The notes: generated from the sequence alone by a model not told the origin. 64,000 bases of DNA from Sinohyriopsis cumingii (GCA_028554795.2 CM068839.1:84651540-84715539); one strand, 5' to 3'; counted from the first letter of the stretch, positions 35,184-47,406 are shown. Numbers and translations are program-made.

Positions 35184-35570
35184 CATGTCTTATCATCACG
35201 TCAGTGTCAGTCTGACGCCTGGTCAGATCAAGAAGCTACAATCTGCATCAGCCAAATAATGTGGGACTACAATAACGCTAAAGCACGATCAAATCACAGG
35301 CGGTGAAAATAAACTGTCGTTGACAGCGCGTCAACTTAAACATCTCAATGACGCTAAACAATCCAAGACTGGATTACGATTTAAACTTTCTGCTGGTGCT
35401 ATCAACAACAATGGTTAAAACGGGAGGAATATTCCCACTTCTCGCAGCAATACCAGCGCTGATAGCTGAAATACCAGCGCTGATAGCTGCTGCGGCTCCT
35501 TCTGTTGAAAAAGCTGCTGCGTTAGGTGCTGTTTTTAACCGCTGCTGAAATGGCATTAAAAAAAGCAACG
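35184..35570 (+). pseudogene. Small virion-associated protein with hydrophobic segment
   Basis: Frame from ATG 35184 (VSLTPGQIKKLQSASAK) breaks at a TAA (35256-35258), then continues with ENKLSLTARQLKHLNDAKQS and FKLSAGAINNN. A shifted frame follows with GGIFPLLAAIPALIAEIPAL. The pattern, two or three LT..QLKKL-type repeats then a GG-FPLL hydrophobic helix, is a conserved small protein of such elements, possibly a membrane-active capsid protein. Confidence 0.55.
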
Positions 35571-35735
35571 GGAAAGGGATCAAGACTTCCGGGAACTTAT
35601 CTAGGAAAAGGTCTGAGACTTCCGGGAACTTTTCTATGACGATCCGTTCAAGACAAAGGTCTGAGACTTCCAGGAACTTATCTAGGACGATCCGTTCAAG
35701 CAAAAGGTCTGAGACTTCCGGGAACTTATCTATGT
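35560..35735 (+). repeat. In-gene tandem repeat encoding GKGLRLPGTYL units
   Basis: Four copies of a 27-57 base unit built on GGTCTGAGACTTCCGGGAAC. In the reading frame of the preceding gene they encode repeats of KGLRLPGTYL separated by GRSVQ(D/A). One unit carries TGA where the next carries GGA. Confidence 0.75.
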
Positions 35736-35761
35736 TGAACCCACAATGGGGTTTTACACCG

Positions 35762-36166
35762 ATGTCAAATTTTGATTTAATCGATGCGGCTAAACAACTC
35801 AAAATAAAAAACTTCAGAGCTTTTTTTATGCGAGATCAATTATCACAACAACCAAATAATAATGAAACCGGTATTATTAATGTCGATTCACGTGTTGGAC
35901 CTGGAACTCACTGGGTATCATACGCGATTGACCCTCATAGGATTGTTTATTTTGACTCGTTAGCCCCACCGGAGGAATTTATCAGATATGTCACGCCGTA
36001 CAAAGTGCCAATTTGGTACTCAACGCTACCAACACAAAACTTAACTGATCCGCCAATATGCGGCCGTGAAGCAATTGAAGTGCTCGAGTCTATATCAAAA
36101 TCATCAAGAATAATGGTTGATATTTACGGAAGAGCTTGTAGTGATATTAGTATAAAAAGAATCTGA
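35762..36166 (+). CDS. Adenain-like cysteine protease
   Basis: The 134-residue frame from ATG 35762 is intact (an in-frame ATG lies at 35732). It has MSNFDLIDAAKQLKIKNFRA, then FMRDQL, then GPGTHWVSYAID with the catalytic His, IVYFDSL with the acidic residue, and LTDPPICGREAIEVL with the candidate catalytic Cys. These follow the adenovirus/Maverick maturation protease order. The role is cleavage of virion precursors. It is the best preserved gene of element 2. A glycine-arginine stretch replaces the usual CGH after the Cys, so the exact catalytic Cys is inferred. Confidence 0.8.
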   Translation: MSNFDLIDAAKQLKIKNFRAFFMRDQLSQQPNNNETGIINVDSRVGPGTHWVSYAIDPHRIVYFDSLAPPEEFIRYVTPYKVPIWYSTLPTQNLTDPPICGREAIEVLESISKSSRIMVDIYGRACSDISIKRI

Positions 36167-37101
36167 CATAGATTTATCAAAGTACGTGACTACAGACGAT
36201 CTTAATGATCTCATGAACCTGGCTGGAGTTGACCGGGATGAGGTTGTTGTTTTTCAGGACCGATATGGCAAGCTAAAAACCAGCAACATCAAATGGAATG
36301 ATATAGTTCGATGAGTACTCGGTGCGGTCACGGATAACATCCCTGTGTTTACTGACGGCGGTAGAATCAGAGACTCAAGTATATCGTTTACAACCATCAG
36401 AGATGAAATCGCTAATCGTTTAAAGAATACTGGTGACACAATGACAGGTGAACTCAGCATGAGCAGAAATAAAATAGTAACGCTTGGAGACCCAACATCC
36501 TACGAAGACGCGGTAACAAAAAATATGTGGACGTTAACTACAGCACCGTAGATAATAAATTATCCACGTTGCGGGCCGACTACATTCATGTGAGTATGTT
36601 CACGAATCTTCGTAGAAAATTTAGAAAAATTGATGAAATTGCAGATGATTTCTTTGGTACTCCGTTGACCGCTGACATGAAACTCTCTGATTTCAAGACG
36701 AACATTGATACGATTAAGAAAACACTCAAAGAAAGTGCAATTCCTGATATCTTTCGCAAAATTAATCTGATTAAAATTCCTCATAACAGATCATCAATAA
36801 CGTATACACAGTGTCATCGGGATTCGCAACATGGTCTCAGCAAAATGAAACTCTCAAACATACCTCAACAGTTACTGGTGTGTATAGACTGTCTGTGTTC
36901 AGTGCTGCAAAATTTGAGATATTTACAACGTATCCCTGGCGGCATTCAACCAATAAGTTTTCCGGGGTTGTGTCTGTTGTGTTAAATAGCGAAACTGAAG
37001 AAATATTAATTCTGGAAGCAGCTGATAAAAAATTAACCGCAACATCTTACTGGTGGCGTCTGGAATTTGTTACTGAGACGCCTCAATTGGTTGCTGCGTA
37101 A
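36165..37101 (+). pseudogene. Fibre/tail-fibre-like protein, broken
   Basis: Starts without an ATG directly after the protease stop (KYVTTDDLNDLMNLAGVDRD) and has a TGA near 36313. It continues with GDTMTGELSMSRNKIVTLGD and PTSYEDAVTK, the short repeat that occurs just before the trimeric regions of phage tail fibres and some virus fibres. One-base shifts near 36525 and 36790 lead to a final frame with VTGVYRLSVFSAAKFEIFTT and end at 37101. The fold would be a receptor-binding fibre; this is inference from the motif. Confidence 0.65.
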
Positions 37102-37144
37102 AATAATAACGGCGTTCACAGAATAAAGTGTTCAAAAATATAGA

Positions 37145-37603
37145 TATGATCAAGTACGTTAATGGTCATCAGCATTAAAAACCATCATTGAAAGGTATAT
37201 CGTGAAAGTAAAAAAAATACAAGCGGCGTGCTGTTGCCATTGATGTTGTAGTTTATTCAGTGTCCACGTTAGTTGCATCCACCGGGGTAGTGTTATCAGC
37301 GCTGACTCCGATAACAGTAGCAATAGCAACAATATTTGTTTCATCATCAGCAGCAATTGCAGGTGTTTTTAATTTTACGCGATAAAGATATCCACGTGCA
37401 CGAGTACAAAATTGCACGATTATGTTACGCGGTTACACACCGCAACAGAAGCGTACTCGAAATTATCGTCGCTGATATCATCCAGCCTCGACGACACAAC
37501 AGTATCAGATTTCGAATTTACCAACATGGTGAAGATATACAATGAAGTAATTGATTTGGAAAACCGCCATTTGAAAAATGAAAATTTAAATAATGACCGA
37601 ACT
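37145..37603 (+). pseudogene. Small protein with two membrane helices, frameshifted
   Basis: Frame from ATG 37145 has three stops early, then a basic patch and two hydrophobic segments (AIDVVVYSVSTLVASTGVVL; ITVAIATIFVSSSAAIAGVF). A shift near 37383 leads to a helical tail (YVTRLHTATEAYSKLSSL, DFEFTNMVKIYNEVIDLE). The tail overlaps the penton start. A protein of this design recurs in related invertebrate elements; function unknown. Confidence 0.6.
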
Positions 37604-38959
37604 ACTTCAGCAGATAGCCGCGAACACAGCGCCGATAAAAACAGCAATGGTATCGACAAGCTCAACAACCCCTGAATTCAGTATTAATTCTCCAACTGCG
37701 ATTTCAGTAAAAGAAATCGCTCTTGCACAGTTGCGAGTATACCACAGCTGGCCAAATATCAGATCAAAATCAGTCGGTAGATTACAACTCGACTGGGACG
37801 TTGTTGGGATACCGACCGGAAGTTATCAAATCGAACAGATCAATGATGAATTTGCACGCAGAATAAAAAATATCACACGCCAGGAATCCAAGATAAAAAT
37901 AAAAGTTCACGAACCAACACTATCATCTGCAATCGAGATAACCTCTCCCGATTACGCGGTGGGTATCTATCATTCATCGATCGGATCAGTGCTAGGATGG
38001 CCTGATGCTACACCGGGGGTACCACCGCTACCTGAACCAACCTGGGATGATTTTAACACGGACAAGCAATCATACTCGGAACAAAACAAATTTATTAGAA
38101 CCTATGATGGTTGGCTTGGACCATATGTGACGAGTTTTATAGCGGCTAAATGTCTAAGTGTTACTTTTAGTTCTTCAAGCGATGAGCTGATTTGGATCAG
38201 TCACCCACAACGTGTAGAATTTGCTGAGGGGAGACTCATAAGTTTCATCAGTGAAATTATTAAAGTAAATTACAAAATTTTACTAACGACTTTAAGTCAA
38301 TGGCTTACATAATACCTCACTGATATAAGATCAGACCACAAAGGTATCATTGAACATATTGAGACATCAAATCAAATTATGGCCGATCTTAAATATTTAA
38401 ATCAAACTTATATACAAACGGTAATTAACTCAGAAGATAAACTTAAGCAACAATTTCTTAACAAATACAAAATAATAAAAGCTGATCTTCCGACATTTAA
38501 ATTTCCCTGGTATAACCCAACCGAGTTGCAAAAATCACTCAACGATATCATTGATGAGTTTTTCCCTAAAATACACGCCGAATGGAGAAAGATAATACCA
38601 CCCCAGGATAACATTCTCCGACACAACAATGACCCAGCTGGGACAGACAGCCTTGTATTTCCGGAAATTTTAAATATATCCTTGGTGATCGCGATCAATC
38701 TTGTATGTGATGTAATTGAATGGAAGCTATCACATAAACACAGACATATCCACACAGGCACATCAAGGATACATCTTATATACTTTTACCCCACAAATCC
38801 CACCTGGGTCTTTTATTGTGCAAGAGGCAGTCAATCCCGTCTATTTGCGATGTCATAATCCACTGTTATCAAGAATAAATTTCAGACTAACTGACCAGTC
38901 CGGGAACTTGATTGAGCTTCGTTGAAAATCTGAATCTGAATTTAATTGTGAAATCTTAA
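37593..38959 (+). pseudogene. Penton-like minor capsid protein, broken
   Basis: From ATG 37593 the frame has TAISVKEIALAQLRVYHSWP and WDVVGIPTGSYQIEQINDEF, then HEPTLSSAIEITSPDYAVGI. It runs to a stop at 38312. Later frames (38379-38858, 38716-38925) give the C-terminal part (HQGYILYTFTPQIPPGSFIV; INFRLTDQSGNLIELR). A final one-base shift yields NLNLNLIVKS and the TAA at 38957-38959. Element 3 has the same protein at 62906 to beyond 64000, confirming the layout. Confidence 0.75.
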
Positions 38960-39277
38960 TGTACGACTTCTTATCAAGGAAACAGCACCAAAAAAATTAA
39001 TTCTCCTCCTTGTCAGTCAAGATGGACTGACAGAGACTAATACTGGATCAGACCCAAACTGTGGTTCAGATTTCACAAAAATATTGTTTTCTTTGAAAAT
39101 CTGTCGGTGCTGTTAATTCTGACAAGGTAACAGGTAGTCAAAATCGTGTAAAACTGACAGATTTCACAATAATTTTTTTATATACTAAAAATTGATCAGT
39201 GGTAACAGGACAAAAAAATAATTCTCCTCCTTGACAGTCAGATGGACTGACAAATGGACCAATTTCCACGAATGAGT
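38960..39277. other. Intergenic region with short direct repeat
   Basis: AATTCTCCTCCTTG followed by TCAG(T)CAGATGGACTGACA occurs near 39000 and again near 39222. No gene. Element 3 carries two small genes in the corresponding place. Confidence 0.5.
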
Positions 39278-39595
39278 CTAACTTTCATTTTCATTACTTG
39301 ACATAATCTTTCTTAGTTGCCTCACACGAGTATTAATTGTATTCTTTGCTTCATATTCACGAGACAATTCTGATCTAATTTTTTCGATTGCTAGTTATTG
39401 ACACATTGGTGTCTGAATCTTCTTTACGAATCTGTACTCGGATGGTAAAGTATACCTTCCTTCTTCCGTTTTTTAATGCAGTGTCTCAAAATCAGAAATA
39501 TTTTTTTCAGGATTTAGTTCATCAGTAATTTTTATGCCGTCGCTTTCTAATTTTTTAATAGCAGAAATAACACCATTTATATTTTCGTAATTCAT
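39278..39595 (-). pseudogene. Small conserved helical protein, two stops
   Basis: Minus-strand frame from ATG 39595 reads MNYENINGVISAIKKLESDG with a Pro/Glu-rich middle and ends at TAG (39278-39280). Two in-frame stops interrupt it. It aligns with the intact gene of element 3 at 61500-61880 (MNRENINNVIDAIKKLEKQG; YRFIKMIQ, IEKIR and RVRKLK segments shared). This shows that the gene is real and about 105-127 residues. Confidence 0.7.
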
Positions 39596-40931
39596 TATAC
39601 AGTACATATATATTTAAAAGAAAAATATTTTACACTCATATGAACTCCTAGGGTGTCCATATAAGATCCTAGCAAGTCCAGACGGGTGGTATTTTTTACA
39701 CTGAAGACAACACAACCCCATATGAGCCTCTGGGTGTCTATATGACATTCTACCAGGCTAAGGGGCACACGAAACACATCCCCCTATGTGAGCCCCCATC
39801 CTGTCAAACAACAGTCTAGCAGAATCAAGAGGGAGTGTTTTCGAGAACGTCACAACACATAAATCTTAATTTCTTGGATTTTCTAAGGGAGGACGAGATA
39901 ACCCCCATTTGAGCCTCTAACCTGTCAAACAACAGTCTAGCATACTCAAGATGGCGTGTTTCCAAGGACAGCACAACAAATAAATCTTAATTAACTTAAT
40001 TCTAAGGAGGACGGCACAATTTCCATGTGAACTCCTAGGGTGCCACCACATCTTAGCGAGTCCAGGAGGTACAGTAAACCTTAATTAAGGACGGCACAGC
40101 ACATAATTCTTAATTAATTTAATTCTAAGGAGGACGGCACATTACATTTACAGTATTTACGGTAAGGTATTTATAGTAAGGACGCCACAATACATATAGG
40201 ACGGTACAATAAATATAGGACAGTACAGATAGACAAGGGGTCATTTTCTACGCTCAACAGATTTTGCACACACCCCCTCAAAAAATCAACCGCTGGAGGA
40301 TACAAAAAGCGCCCGCCACGTGTTGACATGGCGGGAAGATGTGTTCATCTGTTGAGTTTCGCGAAAACCCCAATAAATAAAACGTATATAAGCTGGACTG
40401 ATACTTGGAAATTCAAAGATAGGCGTGACTTATATTCTTAATTTTTCTTAATTATATTAGCAGAAAATATGTAGATGAACCAGAAAACCGGACGGATTCA
40501 GTAAAACATATATATTGTCTGTGAAAAAAATATTATTTATCCCAATAATCAATTACACCTGCCCGTGTTGACAGTCATTCATAAAAATATACGGGGAGTA
40601 ATCGGAGATAACTATTAGGGTTTGAAATAGAATTTATACCAGACAGACTGTAGTTATTTTAATTCCGTCTTAACCGTTACCACAAAAAATATTTCTTACA
40701 GGTATTCTGAAAGAACAGAGAGGAAAGAATGATAATTTTTCTTTGAGTCTATTGTACATTGAGAAACTGTAATAGCCCAATTGATTTGGTGTAATGTGTA
40801 TACAACGCGATAATGAAACTAGGATGCGGTTTAATCAGTACAGGAAACGGATAACACTGTCAACCGCGTTACATATCCTTGGTAGAGTTGTCTCCGTTCA
40901 TTACCCGAACACAACGAAATGAGATCAAATT
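39596..40931. promoter_or_regulatory. Repeat- and hairpin-rich intergenic region, candidate origin
   Basis: Holds degenerate repeats built on CTAG, ATATGAGCCTCT and CTTAATT..TCTAAGGAGGACGGCAC (39640-40200), followed by nested inverted repeats. The outer arms are CTCAACAGAT (40253-40262) and ATCTGTTGAG (40347-40356). The inner arms are CCCGCCA (40312-40318) and TGGCGGG (40329-40335). Element 3 has the same arrangement with different sequence (61022-61450). No gene here. A replication origin or packaging signal is inference. Confidence 0.5.
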
Positions 40932-41398
40932 TTAGTACTTGTTTGAAAAAGCTGATTTGGTCACTTTATCTGCGACTGTTTTGTACGGAAGGCATAAAAA
41001 TGTCAAAATACTTGGCAGCTGCGTTAATTGACTTAAATATTATTTCGTTACCGGTCTCTTTATTGAAAGATTTAACTGCCTTAGGCTTTCTGTTCCCCTC
41101 CTTCCGTCCACGTGTATTATTCTCGCTCTGTGTGATGACCTGAAAATTTTGTAAAGAATTATCGAGTTTGTCGCTGTTGATATGATCGATCACAAGACCG
41201 TCTTTGATCTCCCCGTAAAAATTCTCGAATATAAATCTGTGATTGTGATACCTCTTTTTCCCAACAGTAAATCAATGATAATCATCATTATCAACTACAC
41301 TGACTGTTTTTTTTCCGCTGACAGTGTCTTACTACATCATCACGAGATGCTTTATAACTTTTAATGATGGGATGTTGAAAAAATTCTTTTTGATCCAT
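40932..41398 (-). pseudogene. HNH endonuclease (homing-type), broken
   Basis: Minus-strand frame from ATG 41398 starts MDQKEFFQHPIIKSYKASRD and is interrupted near 41300. It then carries YGEIKDGLVIDHINSDKLDN with the HNH-core His and Asn residues, and SLQNFQVITQSENN. The C-terminal part (IIFKSINAAAKYFDI) looks like a NUMOD-type DNA-binding tail and needs one frameshift near 40990 to reach the TAA at 40932-40934. Homologous to 60117-60613 of element 3. Confidence 0.7.
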
Positions 41399-41521
41399 TT
41401 ATACATAATATCATTTGTCTAAATTAAAATTTATCTTCAAATCTGGCTATATAGTTTTCAGGGGATCGTATAACCTTATCAATGACAGGTTTGTTATTTC
41501 TTTTATCATACGTTTAAGCTC

Positions 41522-41725
41522 TTAATATCGTTTATCGCCACAACACGCACACATTTGTGTTTTTCTTCTAACTCCAACACCACATCTTAAATAAGGCTGT
41601 GGACCAAGACTCCCCCTCCTCACACTTTGCAAATGTTGATCGCAGAATTCCTTAGAGAAGGATTTATTACAAGGAGTTGAAGACCCTATCATCAACCACT
41701 TGCATTGATTTTTTATTTGAGTCAT
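41522..41725 (-). pseudogene. Small zinc-ribbon protein
   Basis: From ATG 41725 (in-frame ATG also at 41737) the frame contains CKW, KEFCDQHLQS, LRCGVGV and CACCGDKRY, giving a Cys-rich zinc-binding protein of about 68 residues. It stops with TAA where the sibling gene of element 3 (59809-60033) has CGG, and it could continue with ELKR. Divergent from the polymerase gene with about 46 bases between starts, as in element 3. Confidence 0.65.
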
Positions 41726-41771
41726 CGTATATATCATATTTTGTATTTAAATACTTGTCTGAAATATAATA

Positions 41772-44700
41772 TTGAAGAGTTTGTGAGATTATCTACAATC
41801 GAGCCTTGGATAACTTCCAGATTCGATCTTGACAGAAGAACCCCTGACTTGCGGAGGCGAACTCTAACTGATCCGACGATTAATCTGATTAATATTATCA
41901 GGGATGCTTAAAAAAAGTTCGTGATGATAGGGAATCTCGCGTATGGTCAACATTCAAAATTGCACGCGACACTATAGAAATAATCGACAAAGGTGTCGAC
42001 GAAGTTATTGATGCTACAATGAACGATACGCGAGCGGAAAAGATAATCGAGTATCTCAGGGATCAGAAATATTTGTTTCAGAATAAAGTTTATTGTGCTA
42101 GCAGAAACAGATTCCGCTGAGTGGATTATCCGTGATAAACTATGCCCTGTCCTTGCTAATGGAAAAACCGCTCTGTTAAGTAAAAATTCCAAACCAGGAA
42201 TGTTGACTGTATTGATAAACCATATTACTTTCGAGCGTATCCGGTAACAGCGATTGTTTATGCAATTTAGCAGCTAATTGATAGACCCAACATTAATGAT
42301 CTTGCACCATTGAGATTTTCATCGTTGACAGAGTTAATGCTGAATTGTGTAGTTGAACGAGTAATCCAACATTTTACAAATGCGATGCGTGGAAATGGGT
42401 TAACTGATTTTGGACGTAAAAAAATAAATGAGTGGAAAGAATCGGTTAAGGATACCGAAGCTACAATAGATGATGTTGCAGAGTTATCAAGTAAATTAAA
42501 ATTTCCAATAACAGTAAAAACGTAAACCAGAGAGATTTTATATGAATCAAAGAATAAGGGGAAAATGACACCAATTGAAATTATTGATCATAATGCTCAT
42601 GCATGGACCAACGCAGTCATAGTATTTACACGAGATCGAACTGTAAGATTTTACCCAAACTCGGGAAACATGTTTGATTTTATTCACGAAATAAGTGGAA
42701 ACGATCCTGTGTCAGTATGGTTATTTTCAAGTTCAGATGATAAAACATATGATCAATTTGTACGACCTAACGGCGAAATATATAATAAAGAATCTCTTCA
42801 TGAAGAAATGAAAAATGTTGCGCAGAAATTTCCAACAGAGAATACTGAGCAATTATTTAAAAAAATGTACAGTTCCGTCAGTTGCTTCCCACACTGCCAG
42901 AAAGAGAAATTCATGGAAGCCAATGCGATTTGAATTTCTTAAAGATGTTAAGCTAAGTTGTTGTGAATATGGCCATGGCGGTTTGTGGAATACCAAGTAC
43001 AACCGCAATGATGCTATTTCATTTGACATGGCCGCGTATTATCCTAAAAGTTTTCTTGGAATGGATGAGTGTGCTGAGTATTTTAAAAGATTTGGACACT
43101 TCACGCATGAGATGACCAGAATGGCAGTTAATGGACTACTACCTGATTTTGATCTCACAGGGTTTGTTTGTGTTGTATCATTCGAAATAGCTAAAGGTCT
43201 TCATCCGATCTGTTATGTTTGGTTTGGCAGACATTTTTCAGAAAAACGTTGGGTACCAATAGTGTTATTATGATAAATGCTTGATAGTGCAATAATGATA
43301 TCGTTGACGGTCAGTGAAGCGATTATATCATATCGGAAACAAATAGATGTTTGGTTACCATCACCAAAACCACTCCCTTATCCTACTGACCTTGACGACT
43401 TCGACGCGCGATTAGACATTTTCGCGAAAAATACCACCGAAGAAAGCATCGCAAAGAATCTCGGTAGAAAAATAATCGGTAAATTCACTCAAGGTGGTGC
43501 ATTTGATCATAAACGACATTATGCACGATTAATTCTAGATGATACTGAATATGGTTTTATAATCGATGATGCAACATCGAAAAATACATATTCTAATCGA
43601 GAAGATTCTTATCTGTCCAACTGAAAAAGGTTAGGCACAATCGTTAGCTACATTGATGGAGAATCACCACAATATACACATCTAAGATCCTCAATGCTCG
43701 CTTATGTTTCCATAAATTTATTATCAATAATAAATAGATTTCCTGACACCGCAGTTAGAGTTGCAATGGATTCATTTTACATCGATAAAAAATATGAATC
43801 ATTGGTAACTCGCTTTACAGATATTAATGAGCCATGGGGGTCATGGAGAATAAAAGATGGCAAGTTGTGTTGTTATGATGAATTTTACGTTTGTTACAAT
43901 CGAAGATAATTATTATAAAAATAATCAAATGTCAGAATTATCGTCTGCATCATCTGTGTATGATCCAGTATCCAGACACAAGACTGTTTATCTAAATGGA
44001 CCGTGATGTTCTGGTAAGACAAATCGGGTGATCGAATTATTTCGACATAATTCAAATGACATGATTGTGCTAACACAAACACACAGACTCGCAAGAGAAA
44101 TGAAACAACGAGGAATGCAATCATGTACCTATCATAGCTTTTTCAGATACAACGGAGATACATGGACTCCTGACCGAATGGGAGAGAAATATATTCCAAA
44201 CATTATTTGCGATGAAGTGTGCACATTATCTAAAGATATATTAAAAATGTTTCTCGATTGGTTGTTATTGAAAAATACAGCTGTGATAATGTGCGGTGAT
44301 CACGGCCAACCACCACCGTTTGTTGGACGATCTCCACACGATTGTTTAAAGAATTTTGCAGATTATTACTCGGAGATAACTGATGATCACAGATCTCTTG
44401 ATGCAGAATTAAACGAGTTCAAAAAATTAATCAGAATACAACCGATAAAAATTCAATGTGAAGTAAGGCGTAAAATAATTTCAGAAACTACAATGAACGA
44501 CTTTCTGCAAACGTGGAGACCAAATGATTTGATAGTGGAGAGTAGAAATATAGTTCGTGATACACTTCAACGGAGGTTATTTATGTTACATAAAGAAAAG
44601 TTTCCAGAATTAACAGTCCCGCTGTGTTATCGACCAGCTGATACATGACGACAGAATATCGACGTTGATATACCAGGGCAGTCAAGGAAACAGAATCTCG

Positions 44701-45236
44701 TATTAAATGATGTTGTCGCAGCTGATATTAGTGTTGTTGAGGATGCGCTGAGTATGGATAAAGCCCCGTGGAAATTAGGATACGCAATGACAATTCACTC
44801 ATCACAGGGGCTAACCATCTTTGATACTCGAGTTTGGATTGTAGATGATCGTGTCGAATGGTCAAATTTAGTTTATCTCGCAGTGTCTCGAGTCAGAAGA
44901 ATATCTCAGCTGCGAAGAATTGCCATGGGCGCTACAAAAAGACGCTACAAAAAATATTGATGATGTTATTGGCAGCAATATGGTAAGAAAAAATTAGCCG
45001 GTTATAAACAAAGTGACAAAAAAGGCGACTTTGATGTAGATGTTGATTTTGTCTTTGCGCTGAAGTAGCAGCAGAATAATCACTGTGCGAGCTGTAATTG
45101 TGTAATGTTATGGCAGTACTCGAGTAATAATCCAAGACAATTTACAGTGGATAGAGAAGATAGTAGTCGCGGTCATACACGAGAAAATACGATGTTGACC
45201 TGTCTCGAGTGTAATCGACGTAACGGCGCTAGTTAA
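41772..45236 (+). pseudogene. Polymerase-like + SF1 helicase + HNH fusion protein, broken
   Basis: Aligns over its whole length with the gene of element 3 at 56309-59763. The start codon has become TTG (41772). The polymerase-like part has SFDMAAYYPKSFLG (motif A-like) near 43020 and VAMDSFYIDKK (motif C-like) near 43765. The helicase part has a Walker A region broken by TGA (44005-44007), IMCGDHGQPPPF near 44287, TIHSSQG near 44795 and YLAVSRVR near 44875. After GYKQSDKK the HNH part reads CASCNC, FTVDREDSSRGHTREN and CLECN. A TAG (45066-45068) replaces the sibling's CAA. Many other stops and shifts, so it is non-functional. Confidence 0.85.
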
Positions 45237-46179
45237 GTGATCGTGGTGGTAATTGCGTGTCTTCGGGAATTACTTGTAATTGTTCACGTGTAAATCCACG
45301 TTGAGGAGCAGTTGAATCTAGTCTGTAGATTGCAGGTCTACCCGTGGATCTTACCACGCTGGAAATTTTGTGCGTTGTAACGCTCCAGATAGGATCAGTT
45401 GTTCTTTTTTTACCACCTTCAAATTCACCAGGTTCATATAAATATCTTACAGTAACATTATCTAATACTGGCTGCGTTGAAAATTCATGTCGTTGTACTG
45501 GTATATGTTTTTTTGTAATTGCGTTAATAGGTTTCATGTTGGTTGTTCGAGTAATTTCATTATTTAGCGCAGCTATCACACTTGGTAATCTTTCAACCCA
45601 TTCCCGAGATCTTGTATCTTGAATGATTTCCTTCGCCTATTGATATCCAAATAACCGCTCAGCAAGCGTTCGATTAAATCGTTCAACAGTTGCCTGATGG
45701 CGGTGAATTGCAGTGTATGTCCTTGTCGCATTTTGACATTATGTTGCTTCACCAGCGATGATACTGTACCCTGAAATTCTTTGCCAGGATCAACCTGTAG
45801 CAGCTGTGGCCATCGCAGACCACCTCGTTAATAAATTCGTTTAAACGCAAAAGATACTTCAGCAGCTGTCTTTGTTGGTAACGGCTCTGCTTCCTTGTAT
45901 CTACTTGCAACATCAACGACAGTACGTATTTGTACGTTACTCGACGTCTAGAATCGTGTGGTAAAAATAGAATATCAGCCTGATGAACTTCATTAGGGCC
46001 GCTGACACCAAATGCACGTACTGTATTGTTTTAGGCGGTGGTAGTTAAATTTGCCATATTGCCTGTCGGGCTAACCATTCTTCAGCAGTAGAACGTTCGA
46101 CACCTGCTGGTTCAGCGAGTTTACTAATCGCTGCTCTACCCCTCCAGTATCCTCTTGGGGAATAATAAATCAATTCCAT
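45229..46179 (-). pseudogene. int: Integrase (D,D-35-E), broken
   Basis: Minus-strand remains from ATG 46179 (YYSPRGYWRG, AISKLAE) to the end at 45229 (QRGFTREQLQVIPEDTQLPP). Stretches match the intact integrase of element 3 (55333-56298), including the DP-KEFQG region near 45780 and ALNNEITRTTNMKP near 45550. Multiple stops and frameshifts. Its stop overlaps the end of the convergent HNH domain. Confidence 0.85.
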
Positions 46180-46199
46180 TATCGTAATAATCGGTTGAT

Positions 46200-46721
46200 T
46201 AATTACCGTTTCCCAATACAAGCTTACCCTTCATTGCAGATCTCACCAACCAATTAGCTAATGATTCTTTGAAAGATTTATTCTTTTTATGGAATTTAGC
46301 GCGTGAATGAATTTCACATCTGCGATATGCCGCTGCTGAAGACCTTTACTTTCATAAGCTACATCATGAGCGTGACACGCTTTATCAATAGCATTTATTG
46401 GATACTTACCTGGTTTTGGTTGGTCTTGGTTGTCAAGTCTGATATCAAGTCGAGTTCCAGGGCCACAGTAATTATATCCTGGAAGATGTTTTTCTCCTGG
46501 GTACTTAGCCCACGGAGTTCCTGGTAGTTTGGCTAACTGGGTGGCAATATCACCTCCTCGCTTTTTTTTTTAAAACCGACTTGTGAGCGGGAATAAACTT
46601 ATATTTCTTTGTACCACATTGTTCACACTTACCTGTAACTGCTGACCTGTTATTTTTGTTGTAATAGTTGTTAGATAACTTGTGGGATACGCGTCCTGCA
46701 ATTCACACAACATAAATCCAT
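46200..46721 (-). pseudogene. Zinc-finger / PLA2-like protein, broken
   Basis: Minus strand from ATG 46721 (CCVNCR, then CEQCGTKKYKFI) followed by a ten-base A run (46562-46571 on the plus strand as T). After it come PGTPWAKYPGEKHLPGYNYC, GPGTRLDIRL and DKACHAHDVAYE, the calcium-loop and His-Asp motif of parvovirus-type phospholipase A2. The C-terminal end is unclear. Starts only 11 bases from the divergent ATPase start. Confidence 0.8.
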
Positions 46722-46732
46722 GTTATAATTAT

Positions 46733-47405
46733 ATGGATGTAACTGATTTTTCAGCGAGAAGAAAATAAGAACCGATCAAGCATCGTGCTGCATTACCAAA
46801 TTCTGTGCGAATGAACATCATAGGTCCATCTGGGTCTGGTAAAACGCAACTATTAATTTGATAATGAGGTGGCTCAAATGGGATAAGTTGTACCTAGTTG
46901 CACCGTCAGTTGATGATCAGAGATGTTATGATGTATTGAAAGACTTTAATAAAAACGCAGCGCTGCTGGATGAAAACGGTGATGGTGTTATCGAGTTTAT
47001 TACTGATATCGATGAAGCGCCATCTGTAGATTACCTTGACGGGTTTATTAATAATTTAGTTGTGTACGATGATGTGATGTTAGATAAACAGGCAAACCCT
47101 GCTCGTATATTTTCTCATTTTCTCGAGGAAGGAATAAAAACACAGACGTGATTTATGTAACCCAGCGGTATACACAAATACCTAAAGTGATCAGGGATAA
47201 TTGTAATATTCTTGCGGTGTTCAACGGAGTTGATACTCACACGTTGCAAAATATTCATCGGACCTGGTGTAACGGAGATATGGATTATAATCGTTTTAAA
47301 AATGTATTTAGTCATGCTTGGGCAACCCCGCATGGATTTATAACGATAGATTTACATGATCCGCGAACGCGTTATCGAATTGGTCTTGATACAATTTTTA
47401 ATTAA
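46733..47405 (+). pseudogene. A32/HerA-type packaging ATPase, broken
   Basis: From ATG 46733 (MDVTDFSARRK, then a stop) the frame gives IIGPSGSGKTQLL (Walker A), stops at 46860, then continues with SINNLVVYDDV-type Walker B. The final frame (47148-47405) carries VTQRYTQIPKVIRDNCNILA. It aligns with the intact ATPase of element 3. Its stop codon lies one base before the terminal repeat. Confidence 0.85.
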
Positions 47406-47406
47406 T

